A stretch of DNA of 64,000 nucleotides from assembly GCF_001854125.1 (NCBI RefSeq), contig NZ_CP017715.1:186001-250000 (forward strand). Direction: 5' to 3'. Under the pieces are notes generated by a model. It was not told where the DNA came from. It saw nothing but the letters and a program-made list of their open reading frames with translations, and made no database searches. The translations under genes were made by a program, and so were the position numbers. Numbering within the stretch: the stretch's first letter is position 1; each line of letters opens with the position of its first letter. This DNA is from Marinobacter salinus. Lineage in GTDB: Bacteria > Pseudomonadota > Gammaproteobacteria > Pseudomonadales > Oleiphilaceae. Shown here piece after piece: positions 47,201-55,186 of this stretch.

Positions 47201-47878
47201 GAAGGCCTTTCCGGCACCGGCCCGAAAGCGGGCGGACCGCAATATGTCCGCCGGTTTATCAAAGGCAAGACCGTTGAGGTTGCGGCGGACTCTGGTGGCA
47301 AGAAGGTCGATGCGAAGAAGCTTCAGGGCCTGATTGGCAAGCTGGATTCGCTCAAGACTCAAAAGCCCAAAGCGCGTATTGAAGCAATGAAGCCCATCTT
47401 CGGTGACGTGCCCGCTCCTCTGGACGCCCATTCGGAAGAGATGCCGGGGCCGACTGGTGAGCTGAACCGCCTTTCCAATCATGCCCGTGGGGTCGTGCTG
47501 TGTCTTGGCCCCGACAAGGCCACGGCCCTTGAACAGGCCGGAACAGCATTGTCGCAGGGCAACAAGGTGGTTGTGATTGCACCGGGTGTTGAGGGTCAGG
47601 TGAACGAGGCTGCGAAAGCCGGTTTGCCGATTGTCGGCCTTGACGGGCAGTTGGAGCCAGAGGCACTGGCAACCGCAAATGGTTTTGAGGCGGTTGTGAG
47701 CTGTGCCGAGCGCCCGATGCTGCGAGAGTACCGCCTGGCCCTGGCGAAGCGTGAAGGCGCATTGCTGCCGTTGATTACGGAGCACACTCTGGATCAGCGC
47801 TTTGTGATTGAGCGTCACCTGTGTGTCGACACCACCGCTGCCGGTGGTAATGCCAGCCTGATTGCTGCGTCGGAGTAG
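44249..47878 (+). CDS. putA: Bifunctional proline dehydrogenase / glutamate semialdehyde dehydrogenase PutA
   Basis: A 1209-residue enzyme that oxidises proline to glutamate in two steps with FAD and NAD. The PRODH barrel spans residues about 180-490 (SVKLSALLARYEYG, MVRLVKGAYWDAEIKRAQ, YEFQRLHGMGESLHDEV). The P5C dehydrogenase domain lies at about 570-1015 with the catalytic Cys near 819 in SAGQRCSALRML and Glu in ETGGLNAMIVD. A C-terminal extension follows (1015-1209). The N-terminal ribbon-helix-helix DNA-binding domain of E. coli PutA is absent, so it does not repress its own gene. It is probably controlled with the GDH gene. Confidence 0.96.
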   Translation: MRPQQSQTPELVDSRQAIRDYYLADEHKVIHEMIAGAQLSQAEREAISARAANLVRGVRKNAKSTIMEKFLAEYGLTTKEGVALMCLAEALLRVPDSTTINDLIEDKITSGAWGTHVGKASSPLINTATVALLMTSNLLKDSERHSVGDTLRKLLKRFGEPVIRTVAGQAMKEMGRQFVLGRDINEAQDEARDYMAKGYTYSYDMLGEAARTDDDAQRYYESYSNAIDSIAKACKGDVRRNPGISVKLSALLARYEYGNKERVMKELLPRARKLVKKAAAANMGFNIDAEEQDRLDLSLDVIEAIVSDPELAGWDGFGVVVQAYGKRSSFTLDWLYGLAEKYDRHFMVRLVKGAYWDAEIKRAQVMGLNGFPVFTRKACSDVSFLSCATKLLNMTNRIYPQFATHNAHSVSAILELAKSGGVENYEFQRLHGMGESLHDEVLKASGVPCRIYAPVGPHKDLLAYLVRRLLENGANSSFVNQIVDKRITPEEIAKDPIDSVKEMGNNISSKAIVHPFKLFGEQRRNSKGWDITDPVTVQEIDAGRDAFRDHRWKGGPVIAGDLSGAEVQVVRNPANPEDTVGHVTQASEEDVNTAIIAAQEGFKAWSARTAEERAECLRKVADLYEENAYELFALATREAGKSLLDGVAEIREAVDFALFYANEGVRYEDSGDARGVMVCISPWNFPLAIFTGQIMANLVAGNAVLAKPAEQTSLLAVRAVELMHQAGIPKEVIQLLPGTGATVGGALTSDSRVSGVCFTGSTATAQRINKVMTENMAPDAPLVAETGGLNAMIVDSTALPEQVVRDVLASSFQSAGQRCSALRMLYVQKDIADNLLNMLYGAMDELGIGDPWLLSTDVGPVIDETARKKITDHCNAYEAKGRLLKKMPVPENGTFVSPAVISVSGIEELEEEIFGPVLHVATFAAKDIDKVVDSVNAKGYGLTFGIHSRVDRRVERISSRIKVGNTYVNRNQIGAIVGSQPFGGEGLSGTGPKAGGPQYVRRFIKGKTVEVAADSGGKKVDAKKLQGLIGKLDSLKTQKPKARIEAMKPIFGDVPAPLDAHSEEMPGPTGELNRLSNHARGVVLCLGPDKATALEQAGTALSQGNKVVVIAPGVEGQVNEAAKAGLPIVGLDGQLEPEALATANGFEAVVSCAERPMLREYRLALAKREGALLPLITEHTLDQRFVIERHLCVDTTAAGGNASLIAASE

Positions 47879-47884
47879 TGGTTT

Positions 47885-47914
47885 GGCTGGTATCAGTTGC
47901 GACTGATACCAGCC
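47885..47914. terminator. 12-bp perfect stem between putA and pxpC
   Basis: GGCTGGTATCAG (47885-47896) pairs perfectly with CTGATACCAGCC (47903-47914) around TTGCGA. It lies between convergent putA and the pxp operon and overlaps the pxpC stop; it should end both transcripts. Confidence 0.75.
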
Positions 47915-48837
47915 GCTCCCTTTTGGAGGCGACGGTTAAAGAGCATTCGACTGGCTTCTGAGTCGGCTACATCCGACAGATAGAAACTGACGGATGCTCC
48001 CGGTCCTCTCTGAGCCAACTGCCCTGCGTCGAGTGCGCTCAGGCACCCTATTTTGGGGTATCCGCCGATGGTTTGCCGATCTTTCATCAGCACAATCGGT
48101 TGTCCGTCGCTTGGAACCTGAATGGCACCGTAGGCAATCCCTTCCGAAACAATCCCGCTCAGGTCGGAGTGAATGGCTTCGCCGCTCAGGCGATAGCCCA
48201 TCCGGTCAATATTCTGGCTCACCTCGTAATCGCACGAGAAGAATTTCATTCTCTCGACGGCTGAAAAGTGTGGGTACTGATAGCCCGGTATCACGCCCAG
48301 GCACAGGGGCTGACGGTAGTCCGGGACCTCATTCTGCGGCACAGATGCCTTTGCCACTTTCTCGGGTGGTTTAAACTCAAGCTGATCGCCCCTGGCAAGT
48401 TTGGCGCCATGGCCATGCAGCCCGCCCAGACCCTCGCGAGTGACAGTCGCACAGCTGCCCAGTTTGAGGGCCGGCCTGAAACCGCCACTGACTGCCAGAT
48501 AAGCCCTTAAACCGGTCACCGGCGCGGTGAAGTCGATCCGGTCACCTCGGCTGACCTGGTGCGTCTGCCAGGGCAGAATGGCCCGATCGTTGATACGTGC
48601 ACCGAGGTCCGCCCCCGTTATGGCGATCCAGGTATCGTCGTGTGCCAGCAGACTGAACTTTCCGAAGGTGATCTCTACCTGGGGCGCGTTAAGTTCGTTG
48701 TTCAGCAGACGATTTGCCCACAGGAATGCGTGTTCGTCCATGGGGCCGCCGGTGGTGACGCCAATATGCTGGTAACCGTAACGGCCGGTGTCCTGAATCA
48801 GGGCCAGCATGCCGGCGTCGACAACCTCAAGACTCAT
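47893..48837 (-). CDS. pxpC: 5-oxoprolinase subunit PxpC (KipA family)
   Basis: A 314-residue subunit of the prokaryotic ATP-dependent 5-oxoprolinase, which opens pyroglutamate to glutamate. The family start MSLEVVDAGMLALIQDTGRY and GYQHIGVTTGGPMDEHAFLWANRLL are diagnostic, as are YLAVSGGF and VPSDGQPIVLMKDRQTIGGYPKIG. ATG 48837 follows GGGAGG and overlaps the end of pxpB by 11 bases. Last gene of the operon. Confidence 0.93.
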   Translation of the reverse strand: MSLEVVDAGMLALIQDTGRYGYQHIGVTTGGPMDEHAFLWANRLLNNELNAPQVEITFGKFSLLAHDDTWIAITGADLGARINDRAILPWQTHQVSRGDRIDFTAPVTGLRAYLAVSGGFRPALKLGSCATVTREGLGGLHGHGAKLARGDQLEFKPPEKVAKASVPQNEVPDYRQPLCLGVIPGYQYPHFSAVERMKFFSCDYEVSQNIDRMGYRLSGEAIHSDLSGIVSEGIAYGAIQVPSDGQPIVLMKDRQTIGGYPKIGCLSALDAGQLAQRGPGASVSFYLSDVADSEASRMLFNRRLQKGAAGISRN

Positions 48838-49519
48838 CGAGGCTACCTCCCAGATCAAGAAATTCTTGCCGGTCTATGGGACGAAAGCGCACCTGGTCGC
48901 CTACTTGTACCAACGCCAGGGATTCGCTGTCCCAATCAATCATTTTTTGTGGGGTACGGCCGATGATTTGCCACCCGCCCGGCGTGGTGCTGGGGTAAAT
49001 GGCAGTTTGTGTTCCGGCAATACCAACGCTCCCGGTGGGAACTTTCAGGCGCGGCGTCGATTTCCGGGGGATGGCGATGCGCTTATCGGTGCTGCCCAGG
49101 TAGGCAAATCCCGGGGCAAAACCAATGGCATAAACCTGGTAGGACTGCCGGCTATGGATGTCGATGACTTCTTCGGCTGAAAGCCCGGAAAAGTCACAGA
49201 CGGCATCCAGGTCAAGACCCACTTCTGAGCCGTAATAGACTGGAAGCTCGACAGTGCGCGAGGTGTCGCCGGTGTTTGCCCCATCTTCAACCTGTTCGGC
49301 TGCTACCCGGAGCCGCCGGGCGACGCCCAGCCGGTCAATACGCTCGAGATCGTAAGACACCAGGACCGAGGTGTACGATGGCACAAGGTCAATCACCACA
49401 TCAGCCATTGACCGGCGAATACTCTCGGTTGCCAGTTTTACCAGTCTTGCCGATTCGTCGCCGATCTGGTCACCAAAATACACGATACAGGTGTTTTCGT
49501 TGACCGACTCGATGTTCAT
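48827..49519 (-). CDS. pxpB: 5-oxoprolinase subunit PxpB (KipI family)
   Basis: A 230-residue partner of PxpC. The family signature YAIGFAPGFAYLGSTDKRIA, the RKSTPRLKVPTGSVGIAGTQ segment and TPGGWQIIGRTP (residues about 140-195) are all present. It overlaps pxpA by four bases. Both were once known as KipI/KipA for their effect on sporulation kinase in Bacillus; catalysis of oxoproline hydrolysis is their general role. Confidence 0.93.
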   Translation of the reverse strand: MNIESVNENTCIVYFGDQIGDESARLVKLATESIRRSMADVVIDLVPSYTSVLVSYDLERIDRLGVARRLRVAAEQVEDGANTGDTSRTVELPVYYGSEVGLDLDAVCDFSGLSAEEVIDIHSRQSYQVYAIGFAPGFAYLGSTDKRIAIPRKSTPRLKVPTGSVGIAGTQTAIYPSTTPGGWQIIGRTPQKMIDWDSESLALVQVGDQVRFRPIDRQEFLDLGGSLDES

Positions 49520-50250
49520 AGAGAACCAACAACCTGCCGCATGTGGCGAGCGGCGTCCACCGCATGGTAACTGTCGCCGTGAATGCAGATGGTGTCGGCC
49601 TTTATCGGAATACGTTTACCTGAGATGGACGTGACAGTCCCGTCCTGGATAATCTGGGTGACCTGCTGCTCAATGGCTTCGGTCGTCTCGTGGACGGCAC
49701 CCCTGACCGAGCGTTTCACCAGTCTGCCCTCATCGCTGTAGGCGCGATCGGAAAAGGCTTCAAACCACACCTCAATGCCATACTCGTCAGCGCGATCTTT
49801 GACCAGCTGCCACTCGGGTGTGGCCATGACCACCAACGGGCAGTGCGGGGCGTAAGATCGTACAGCCGACATGACAACAGACAATGTGGTGTTGTCTACC
49901 ATCATCTTGTTATAGAGCGCGCCGTGGGGTTTGACGTACTGGATCGAGGTGCCATGCACGCGGCAGATACCATCCAGGGCACCCATCTGGTAAACCAGAA
50001 TCGCCTTGAGGTCTTCCGGGTGGCACTCCAGTTCCCGGCGGCCAAATCCCAGCAGATCGGGGTAGCCGGGGTGAGCACCGATGGTGACATCCTCAGCCAG
50101 CGCCATTTTCACGGTGCGCTCCATGGTCAGGGGGTCTGACGCATGGAAGCCGCAGGCGATGTTTGCCATATCGATGTAAGGCATGACCTCGGCATCCATA
50201 CCCTTGGTCCAGGTACCAAAGCTTTCGCCCATGTCGCAGTTGAGTTTCAT
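49516..50250 (-). CDS. pxpA: 5-oxoprolinase subunit PxpA (LamB/YcsF family)
   Basis: A 244-residue TIM-barrel-like subunit. MKLNCDMGESFGTW, IACGFHASDP, VTIGAHPGYPDLLGFGRR and VKPHGALYN are invariant blocks of LamB/YcsF proteins. It follows the TRAP large permease gene after about 30 bases and precedes pxpB with overlap. It forms the oxoprolinase with PxpBC. Confidence 0.94.
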   Translation of the reverse strand: MKLNCDMGESFGTWTKGMDAEVMPYIDMANIACGFHASDPLTMERTVKMALAEDVTIGAHPGYPDLLGFGRRELECHPEDLKAILVYQMGALDGICRVHGTSIQYVKPHGALYNKMMVDNTTLSVVMSAVRSYAPHCPLVVMATPEWQLVKDRADEYGIEVWFEAFSDRAYSDEGRLVKRSVRGAVHETTEAIEQQVTQIIQDGTVTSISGKRIPIKADTICIHGDSYHAVDAARHMRQVVGSL

Positions 50251-50281
50251 TGCGTACCTCCAGAAAAGTGCGCGCGCTGCA

Positions 50282-51589
50282 TTAACCCTGACTCATAGTC
50301 TGTGGCAGGTAGGTGACGATCTCGGGGAACCAGCCAATCAGAAAAAGCGCTGCCATAATCAGCAGGAAGAAAGGCAGTGCCGCCCGCGCAACATAAAGAA
50401 TGTCTTTGCCGGTCAGGGACTGAATAACGAAGAGGTTGAATCCGACCGGAGGGGTAATCTGTGCCATTTCCACGACCAGCACGATGAAGATCCCGAACCA
50501 GAGCAGGTCAATGCCTGCCTGCTGGACCATCGGCATGACGACCGCCACGGTCAGAACCACCACCGAGATCCCATCAAGGAAGCAGCCCAGAATCACAAAC
50601 AGGGCTGTCAGACACACCAGGAGCTCGAAAGAGGAGAGCGACATGCCTCCGATCCACTCAGCCAGCTCTCGCGGAATGCCCAGAAAGCCCATTGAAAGGG
50701 TCAGAAAATGTGCGCCGACCAGAATCAGACCAATCATGCACGAGCTTTTTACCGCACCAAGCAGGCTGTCCTTGAAGCTCTGAGCACTCAGGGAGCCCGT
50801 TGCAGCAGCGAGCAACAGGGCGCCAAAGACGCCAAGAGCTGCCGCTTCGGTCGGTGTGGTAAAGCCGGCATAAATCGAGCCCAGTACGAATACAATGAGA
50901 CCGACGATCGGGAGCAGCATTCGTAGGGCCTTGATTTTGGCTGAAAACGATATGTGCTCTTTCTTGTCTACGGGCAATTCATCCTTGTGCATCAGGGCCC
51001 AGATCATGGTGTAGCCCATGAACATGGCGACCAGCAGAAGTCCCGGCAGAGCGCCTGCGATGAACAGCCGGCCGATGGAGACCTCGGCGGCAACGCCATA
51101 GACGATCAGGATAATAGACGGTGGAATCAGCAGGCCCAGAGTGCCGGAACCTGCCAGTGTGCCCACGGCCATCCGGTCGCTGTATCCCTGGGCTTTCAAT
51201 TCGGGCAGTGTCATCCGTCCGATGGTGGCCGCCGTCGCGGCTGAGGAGCCGGAAACCGCTGCAAAAATTCCGCAACTGAGGATGTTGACGTGCAAGAGTT
51301 TGCCGGGCAAGCCGCCCATCCATGGCGCCAGCCCTTTGAACAGGTCTTCTGACAAACGGGTGCGGAACAGGACTTCTCCCATCCATATAAACATCGGCAG
51401 GGCAGTCAGCGACCAGCCGGTGCTGGCGCCCCAGCTTGAGGTGGCAAACAGCAGGCCGATCTGGTCATTGCCGGAGAGCAGCAGCCCGAGAACGCCGACA
51501 CCAACCAGGGTCAATGAAACCCAGACGCCGACGGCAAGCATCAGAATCATGGATGCTGCCAATATGATGGAGAGAATCGCAATATCCAT
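50282..51589 (-). CDS. dctM: TRAP transporter large permease (DctM)
   Basis: A 435-residue membrane subunit with about 12 hydrophobic segments. SGSSAATAATIGRMTLPELKAQGY (read in two parts) and GTLGLLIPPSIILIVYGVAAE are DctM hallmarks. Together with DctQ and the binding protein it imports an organic acid using a sodium gradient. The ATG shares one base with the dctQ stop, and GGAGG lies in the end of dctQ. Confidence 0.94.
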   Translation of the reverse strand: MDIAILSIILAASMILMLAVGVWVSLTLVGVGVLGLLLSGNDQIGLLFATSSWGASTGWSLTALPMFIWMGEVLFRTRLSEDLFKGLAPWMGGLPGKLLHVNILSCGIFAAVSGSSAATAATIGRMTLPELKAQGYSDRMAVGTLAGSGTLGLLIPPSIILIVYGVAAEVSIGRLFIAGALPGLLLVAMFMGYTMIWALMHKDELPVDKKEHISFSAKIKALRMLLPIVGLIVFVLGSIYAGFTTPTEAAALGVFGALLLAAATGSLSAQSFKDSLLGAVKSSCMIGLILVGAHFLTLSMGFLGIPRELAEWIGGMSLSSFELLVCLTALFVILGCFLDGISVVVLTVAVVMPMVQQAGIDLLWFGIFIVLVVEMAQITPPVGFNLFVIQSLTGKDILYVARAALPFFLLIMAALFLIGWFPEIVTYLPQTMSQG

Positions 51590-52107
51590 TACACCTCCTC
51601 CAGGTTGATCTCGTCTTCATGCTGCTGATAGGAAGGGGTGCGTTTTCGCAGGACGGCGATAAGGTCGTCCAGGATTGCGATATTAAGAGCCAGCATGCCA
51701 AGGCCTACGGGAATCTGTGGTATCCAGAGAGGAATGGGGATGTAACCGTGGGACACCTCCTCGAAAATGTACGATTCCCAGACCATGTGCCAGCAATAAA
51801 ACGTCATGTAACAGGCCAGTCCGAAACCGAATATCAGTACAGCAAGTTCCTGGCCAAAGCGTGTGCGCCCGGAAAACCTTTGAATCACCAGCGTGACCCG
51901 GATATGGCCGCCCTGGTGGAAAGTGTAGGCAAGGCCGAAAAAGGTGGAGGCAGCGAGCGCATATCCTGACACATTTTCCGCTGACGGAATGATAAACCCG
52001 AAAATGCGGCCAACGATCTGGACAAGAATGACGACCATGATCAGTGCGATGCAAAAGCCTGCCGCGTAGCCGGATGCCAGGTAAAACTTGTCTCGAAGAG
52101 AACTCAT
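51589..52107 (-). CDS. dctQ: TRAP transporter small permease (DctQ)
   Basis: 172 residues with four membrane helices and the DctQ pattern (ASTFFGLAYTFHQGGHIRVTL, SYIFEEVSHGYIPIPLWIPQ). It couples with DctM. GGGAGG lies 9 bases before the ATG, just after a stem-loop that separates it from dctP. Confidence 0.91.
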   Translation of the reverse strand: MSSLRDKFYLASGYAAGFCIALIMVVILVQIVGRIFGFIIPSAENVSGYALAASTFFGLAYTFHQGGHIRVTLVIQRFSGRTRFGQELAVLIFGFGLACYMTFYCWHMVWESYIFEEVSHGYIPIPLWIPQIPVGLGMLALNIAILDDLIAVLRKRTPSYQQHEDEINLEEV

Positions 52108-52128
52108 GAATGATGCCTCCCAAGGGAG

Positions 52129-52148
52129 TTCCCCGGATAACCGGGGAA
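52129..52148 (-). other. Stem-loop between dctP and dctQ
   Basis: TTCCCCGG pairs perfectly with CCGGGGAA around ATAA, with further partial pairing (GAGT/ACTC) outside. It lies in the transcribed gap after the binding-protein gene. Such hairpins stabilise the upstream message or attenuate permease expression, giving more binding protein than permease. Confidence 0.55.
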
Positions 52149-52168
52149 GACTCCTTGTGAATTAACTC

Positions 52169-53134
52169 TTAACGGTAATTGGACAGAATCGCACCAACTT
52201 CCTCCGGAGCTTCTTCTTCCCACTCCTTGACCATGATGTCGCCGATCTTTTGCAGTTCGGACATCAGCTCGGCCGAAGGCTCGGAAACCGTAATGCCATT
52301 CTCTGCAAGGGTCGCGGTATCTTCAGCGGCAGTGACCCGAACACCTTCCCAGCCTCTGGCCTCTGCAGCCGCAGCGGCATCACGGATAACCTGCTGTTGC
52401 TCATCGCTCAAGCGGCGGAACGCGCGCTTGTTGGCAACCACAACGTTCTTGGGGATCCAGGCCTTGATGTCGGTGTAATGGGAGAGGTAGTCCCAAGCCT
52501 GGCCGTTGGCGCCGGTCGACGGAGATGTGATCATGGCGTCGATGATGCCGGTGCTGAATGCCTGAGGGATTTCAGGAACCTGTACCGTTGTGGGGGTGGT
52601 GTTCATCAGGTCGGCGAGCCGTGACGTAGAGGGGCTGTAGGCACGCATCTTCAGGCCTTCCAGGTCCTTCAGGGTATTTACCGGGGCCTTGGTATAAAGA
52701 CTTTGTGCGGGCCAGGGCACGGCATACAACAGCGTCATGCCTTCTTTATCCAGCTGCTTTTCAACTTCCGGCTTGGCGGCTTCCCACAGTTTTTCCGCAT
52801 CTTCGAAATTGGTCGCCAGAAACGGTATGTTGTCGTGCTTGAAAACGGGGTGGGTGTTACCCATGATGCCGATAAAGATCTCGCCCAGTTGGACCTGGCC
52901 GGTTCTGACCGCACGGGGAATTTCCGGATGTTTTACCAGAGATGCGCCTGAGTGAACGGTGATATCAATGTCGCCGTTTGTGCCATTCTTGATGTCTTCG
53001 GCAAACTCATAGGCAATTTTGGTTGGCAGGTTTGCATCGCCATAAGGCGTGGGCATGTGCCACTGATCGGCTTGAACTGCTGATGTAAAGAACGCTCCTG
53101 TTAATAGAGTCGCTGCTGCAAGTTGCTTGAACAT
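52169..53134 (-). CDS. dctP: TRAP transporter periplasmic substrate-binding protein (DctP)
   Basis: About 321 residues. A signal peptide (FKQLAAATLLTGAFFTSAVQA) is cut before DQWHMPTPYG. The DctP fold is clear, with TKAPVNTLKDLEGLKMRAYS holding the conserved Arg that binds the carboxylate of the ligand, and FSTGIIDAMITSP. ATG 53134 with GGGAGA upstream is preferred over 53203. Neighbours suggest D-glutamate, 5-oxoproline or a related acid as ligand. Confidence 0.92.
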   Translation of the reverse strand: MFKQLAAATLLTGAFFTSAVQADQWHMPTPYGDANLPTKIAYEFAEDIKNGTNGDIDITVHSGASLVKHPEIPRAVRTGQVQLGEIFIGIMGNTHPVFKHDNIPFLATNFEDAEKLWEAAKPEVEKQLDKEGMTLLYAVPWPAQSLYTKAPVNTLKDLEGLKMRAYSPSTSRLADLMNTTPTTVQVPEIPQAFSTGIIDAMITSPSTGANGQAWDYLSHYTDIKAWIPKNVVVANKRAFRRLSDEQQQVIRDAAAAAEARGWEGVRVTAAEDTATLAENGITVSEPSAELMSELQKIGDIMVKEWEEEAPEEVGAILSNYR

Positions 53135-53189
53135 AGTGAATCTCCCGTTCTTTTGTTTTTCATTTACCTTGATAACGAACTTGCGGTAC

Positions 53190-54005
53190 TCAAAGTACGG
53201 CAAGCTCCTCGTTTAACCGCTCGGTGAGCAGCATTTTTCCAGGTACGTGAGTGATGGCTATGGGTGGCCGTGCGTTTTCCAGGGCAATCTGCGGAGTGAC
53301 TCCGCAAGCCCAGAACACAGGCAGTTCATCGCTTCGGACAGTGACCGGGTCACCGAAATCCGGGGCGCTGATGTCCCTGATTCCGATGAGTTCCGGGTTG
53401 CCGATATGCACGGGTGCCCCATGGGCCTTCGGAAGGCGTGTGGTGACCTGAATGGCACGAATGGCATCAGCACTGATGAAAGGGCGCATGGATACCACCA
53501 TGTTGCCCTGGAACCGTCCACCCGGTTTTGTGGCCAGATTTGAACGGAACATTGAAACGTTCGCGCCCTCTTCTACGTTTCTGATGGATAGACCCGATCT
53601 GATCAGGGCATCTTCGAACGAAAAGGAGCATCCGAGGACGAAGGTCACGAAGTCGCCCTGCCACAGGCTTTGTATGTCGTTTACCTTTTCTGCGCGCTCA
53701 CCATTCCGGAACACCTGATACTCCGGGATGTCCGTTCGGATATCGATGTCGCGGCCCAGTTCCGGCAGTGCAGGGTCGCCCGGCTGTGAAATGCCAATCA
53801 CGGGGCAGGCGACCGGGTTGCTCTGGCAGTACAGGAGGAAGTCTGCCGCCCAGTCGGCTGGCAGAATTACAACATTCCCCTGAATCAGGCTCTGCGCCAG
53901 CCCGCTGGTTGTCGCGGTGTGGTCTCCCGAGCGAATTCGGGCCCGGAGCGATGTTGCCTGTTCCAGCAAACCATTCTTGAAATCGGAATACCCACCTGTC
54001 TGCAT
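53190..54005 (-). CDS. YcsI/UPF0317 putative hydro-lyase, D-glutamate cyclase-related
   Basis: A 271-residue DUF1445/UPF0317 protein. Family landmarks are [26 protein letters not shown] (in two parts), [24 protein letters not shown] and [18 protein letters not shown]. The vertebrate D-glutamate cyclase, which turns D-glutamate into 5-oxo-D-proline, contains a related domain. In Bacillus subtilis ycsI sits in the same ycsF-kipIA operon, so linkage to PxpABC is conserved. A role in making or isomerising 5-oxoproline is plausible but unproven. The start ATG has a weak ribosome binding site. Confidence 0.86.
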   Translation of the reverse strand: MQTGGYSDFKNGLLEQATSLRARIRSGDHTATTSGLAQSLIQGNVVILPADWAADFLLYCQSNPVACPVIGISQPGDPALPELGRDIDIRTDIPEYQVFRNGERAEKVNDIQSLWQGDFVTFVLGCSFSFEDALIRSGLSIRNVEEGANVSMFRSNLATKPGGRFQGNMVVSMRPFISADAIRAIQVTTRLPKAHGAPVHIGNPELIGIRDISAPDFGDPVTVRSDELPVFWACGVTPQIALENARPPIAITHVPGKMLLTERLNEELAVL

Positions 54006-54072
54006 TTCGGAAACCCCTGATTGAGTTTTGCATTAATGTACAAATACAGGTTATCCCTACCGGTGAAAAAGT

Positions 54073-55005
54073 CTAATTATGGTTTTTTACGTCCAGTGAT
54101 AACATTTTGTGATCACTCGGCCGTGAGTACTCTTCGGCGACTTTGACCGCCAGGCTTGCGGCCAGCTCTGCAATCGGGTTGAAAGGAACGCTGGGATAAG
54201 ACGCGGTGAATGCCAGCTGGGAGGGTTTCCAGACAGCGTTCAGTTCAACCAGGCTGCCATTTTCCAGTTCGTCCGCAATGACGCTCAGGGGAAGCGTAGA
54301 AACACCAATGCCATCCCGGGCCAGTCGCCGACACGCCGCCAGGGAACTGGACGAATAAAACCTTGCAGGCAGGTCATCCAACTCGCTGAACTTCTGACTG
54401 ATTTCCGCAAAGGGTTTGGTGTTTCTGGCATAAGTTATGATTGGCCAGTTCGCCAGTTCTTCAAGCTTGAGAACCCGGTCTGGTAGCTTCAGGTCCGGGC
54501 TGGCAACCCACAGCAAGGGAAAGCTGCAGAGCTCCCGATTTTCCACTTTCGGTTCCGAGACGGGGCCCATCAGGAAGGCCAGGTCGAGAGTGCGATCCAT
54601 CAACCCGGCGCGAAGATTTCCGGAAACATCCACCGTCATTTCCACGTCCAGGTTTGGTATTGTCTCATGCAGCTCCCGAAAGAAATGGGGGAGCCAGGAG
54701 TGAACAATTGTTTCAGATACTCCGAGCCTGAGAATCCCGGACAGCAGCGCTACCTTGTCTGCCCGTTTGCGCAGTTGCTGGGACATAAAGATTATTTTTT
54801 CGGCATAGGGCAGCAGTTCCTGACCTTTGGTGGTCAGCATCGAACGGCCAGACTCACGCTCAAACAGTTTGACGCCAAGCTCTTCTTCCAACGCAGCGAT
54901 CCGGGTGGAAATGGCGGGCTGGGTAGTACATTGGCGCTCGGCCGCCTTTCGAAAGCTCCCCAGGGTGGCGACCCATATAAAGGTTTCCAGATGTTTGAAA
55001 TTCAT
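54073..55005 (-). CDS. LysR-family regulator of the YcsI-TRAP-Pxp cluster
   Basis: A 310-residue LysR-type regulator. The N-terminal helix-turn-helix is typical (NFKHLETFIWVATLGSFRKA, TTQPAISTRIAALEEELG, residues 2-45), followed by a substrate-binding fold. It is on the same strand and immediately upstream of the cluster, with a 67-base gap, so it is the likely local regulator; the co-inducer would be the imported acid. Confidence 0.9.
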   Translation of the reverse strand: MNFKHLETFIWVATLGSFRKAAERQCTTQPAISTRIAALEEELGVKLFERESGRSMLTTKGQELLPYAEKIIFMSQQLRKRADKVALLSGILRLGVSETIVHSWLPHFFRELHETIPNLDVEMTVDVSGNLRAGLMDRTLDLAFLMGPVSEPKVENRELCSFPLLWVASPDLKLPDRVLKLEELANWPIITYARNTKPFAEISQKFSELDDLPARFYSSSSLAACRRLARDGIGVSTLPLSVIADELENGSLVELNAVWKPSQLAFTASYPSVPFNPIAELAASLAVKVAEEYSRPSDHKMLSLDVKNHN

Positions 55006-55186
55006 TGGTTCTCTTAAGTAACGGAGGACAGGGTTGTGGTCGACATTGAGCAGGTCTTGTCGACCATTTATTAAAGCATAGCCCAGTGGCTTCGATTGGG
55101 CTCGCTTTCCCCGGGATGAAAGGTTGGCGCCGGGCTGTCAGGAAAGGACAAGGCGAAAAAAGGGCCATCGAAAGGGCCCTGGTCAT

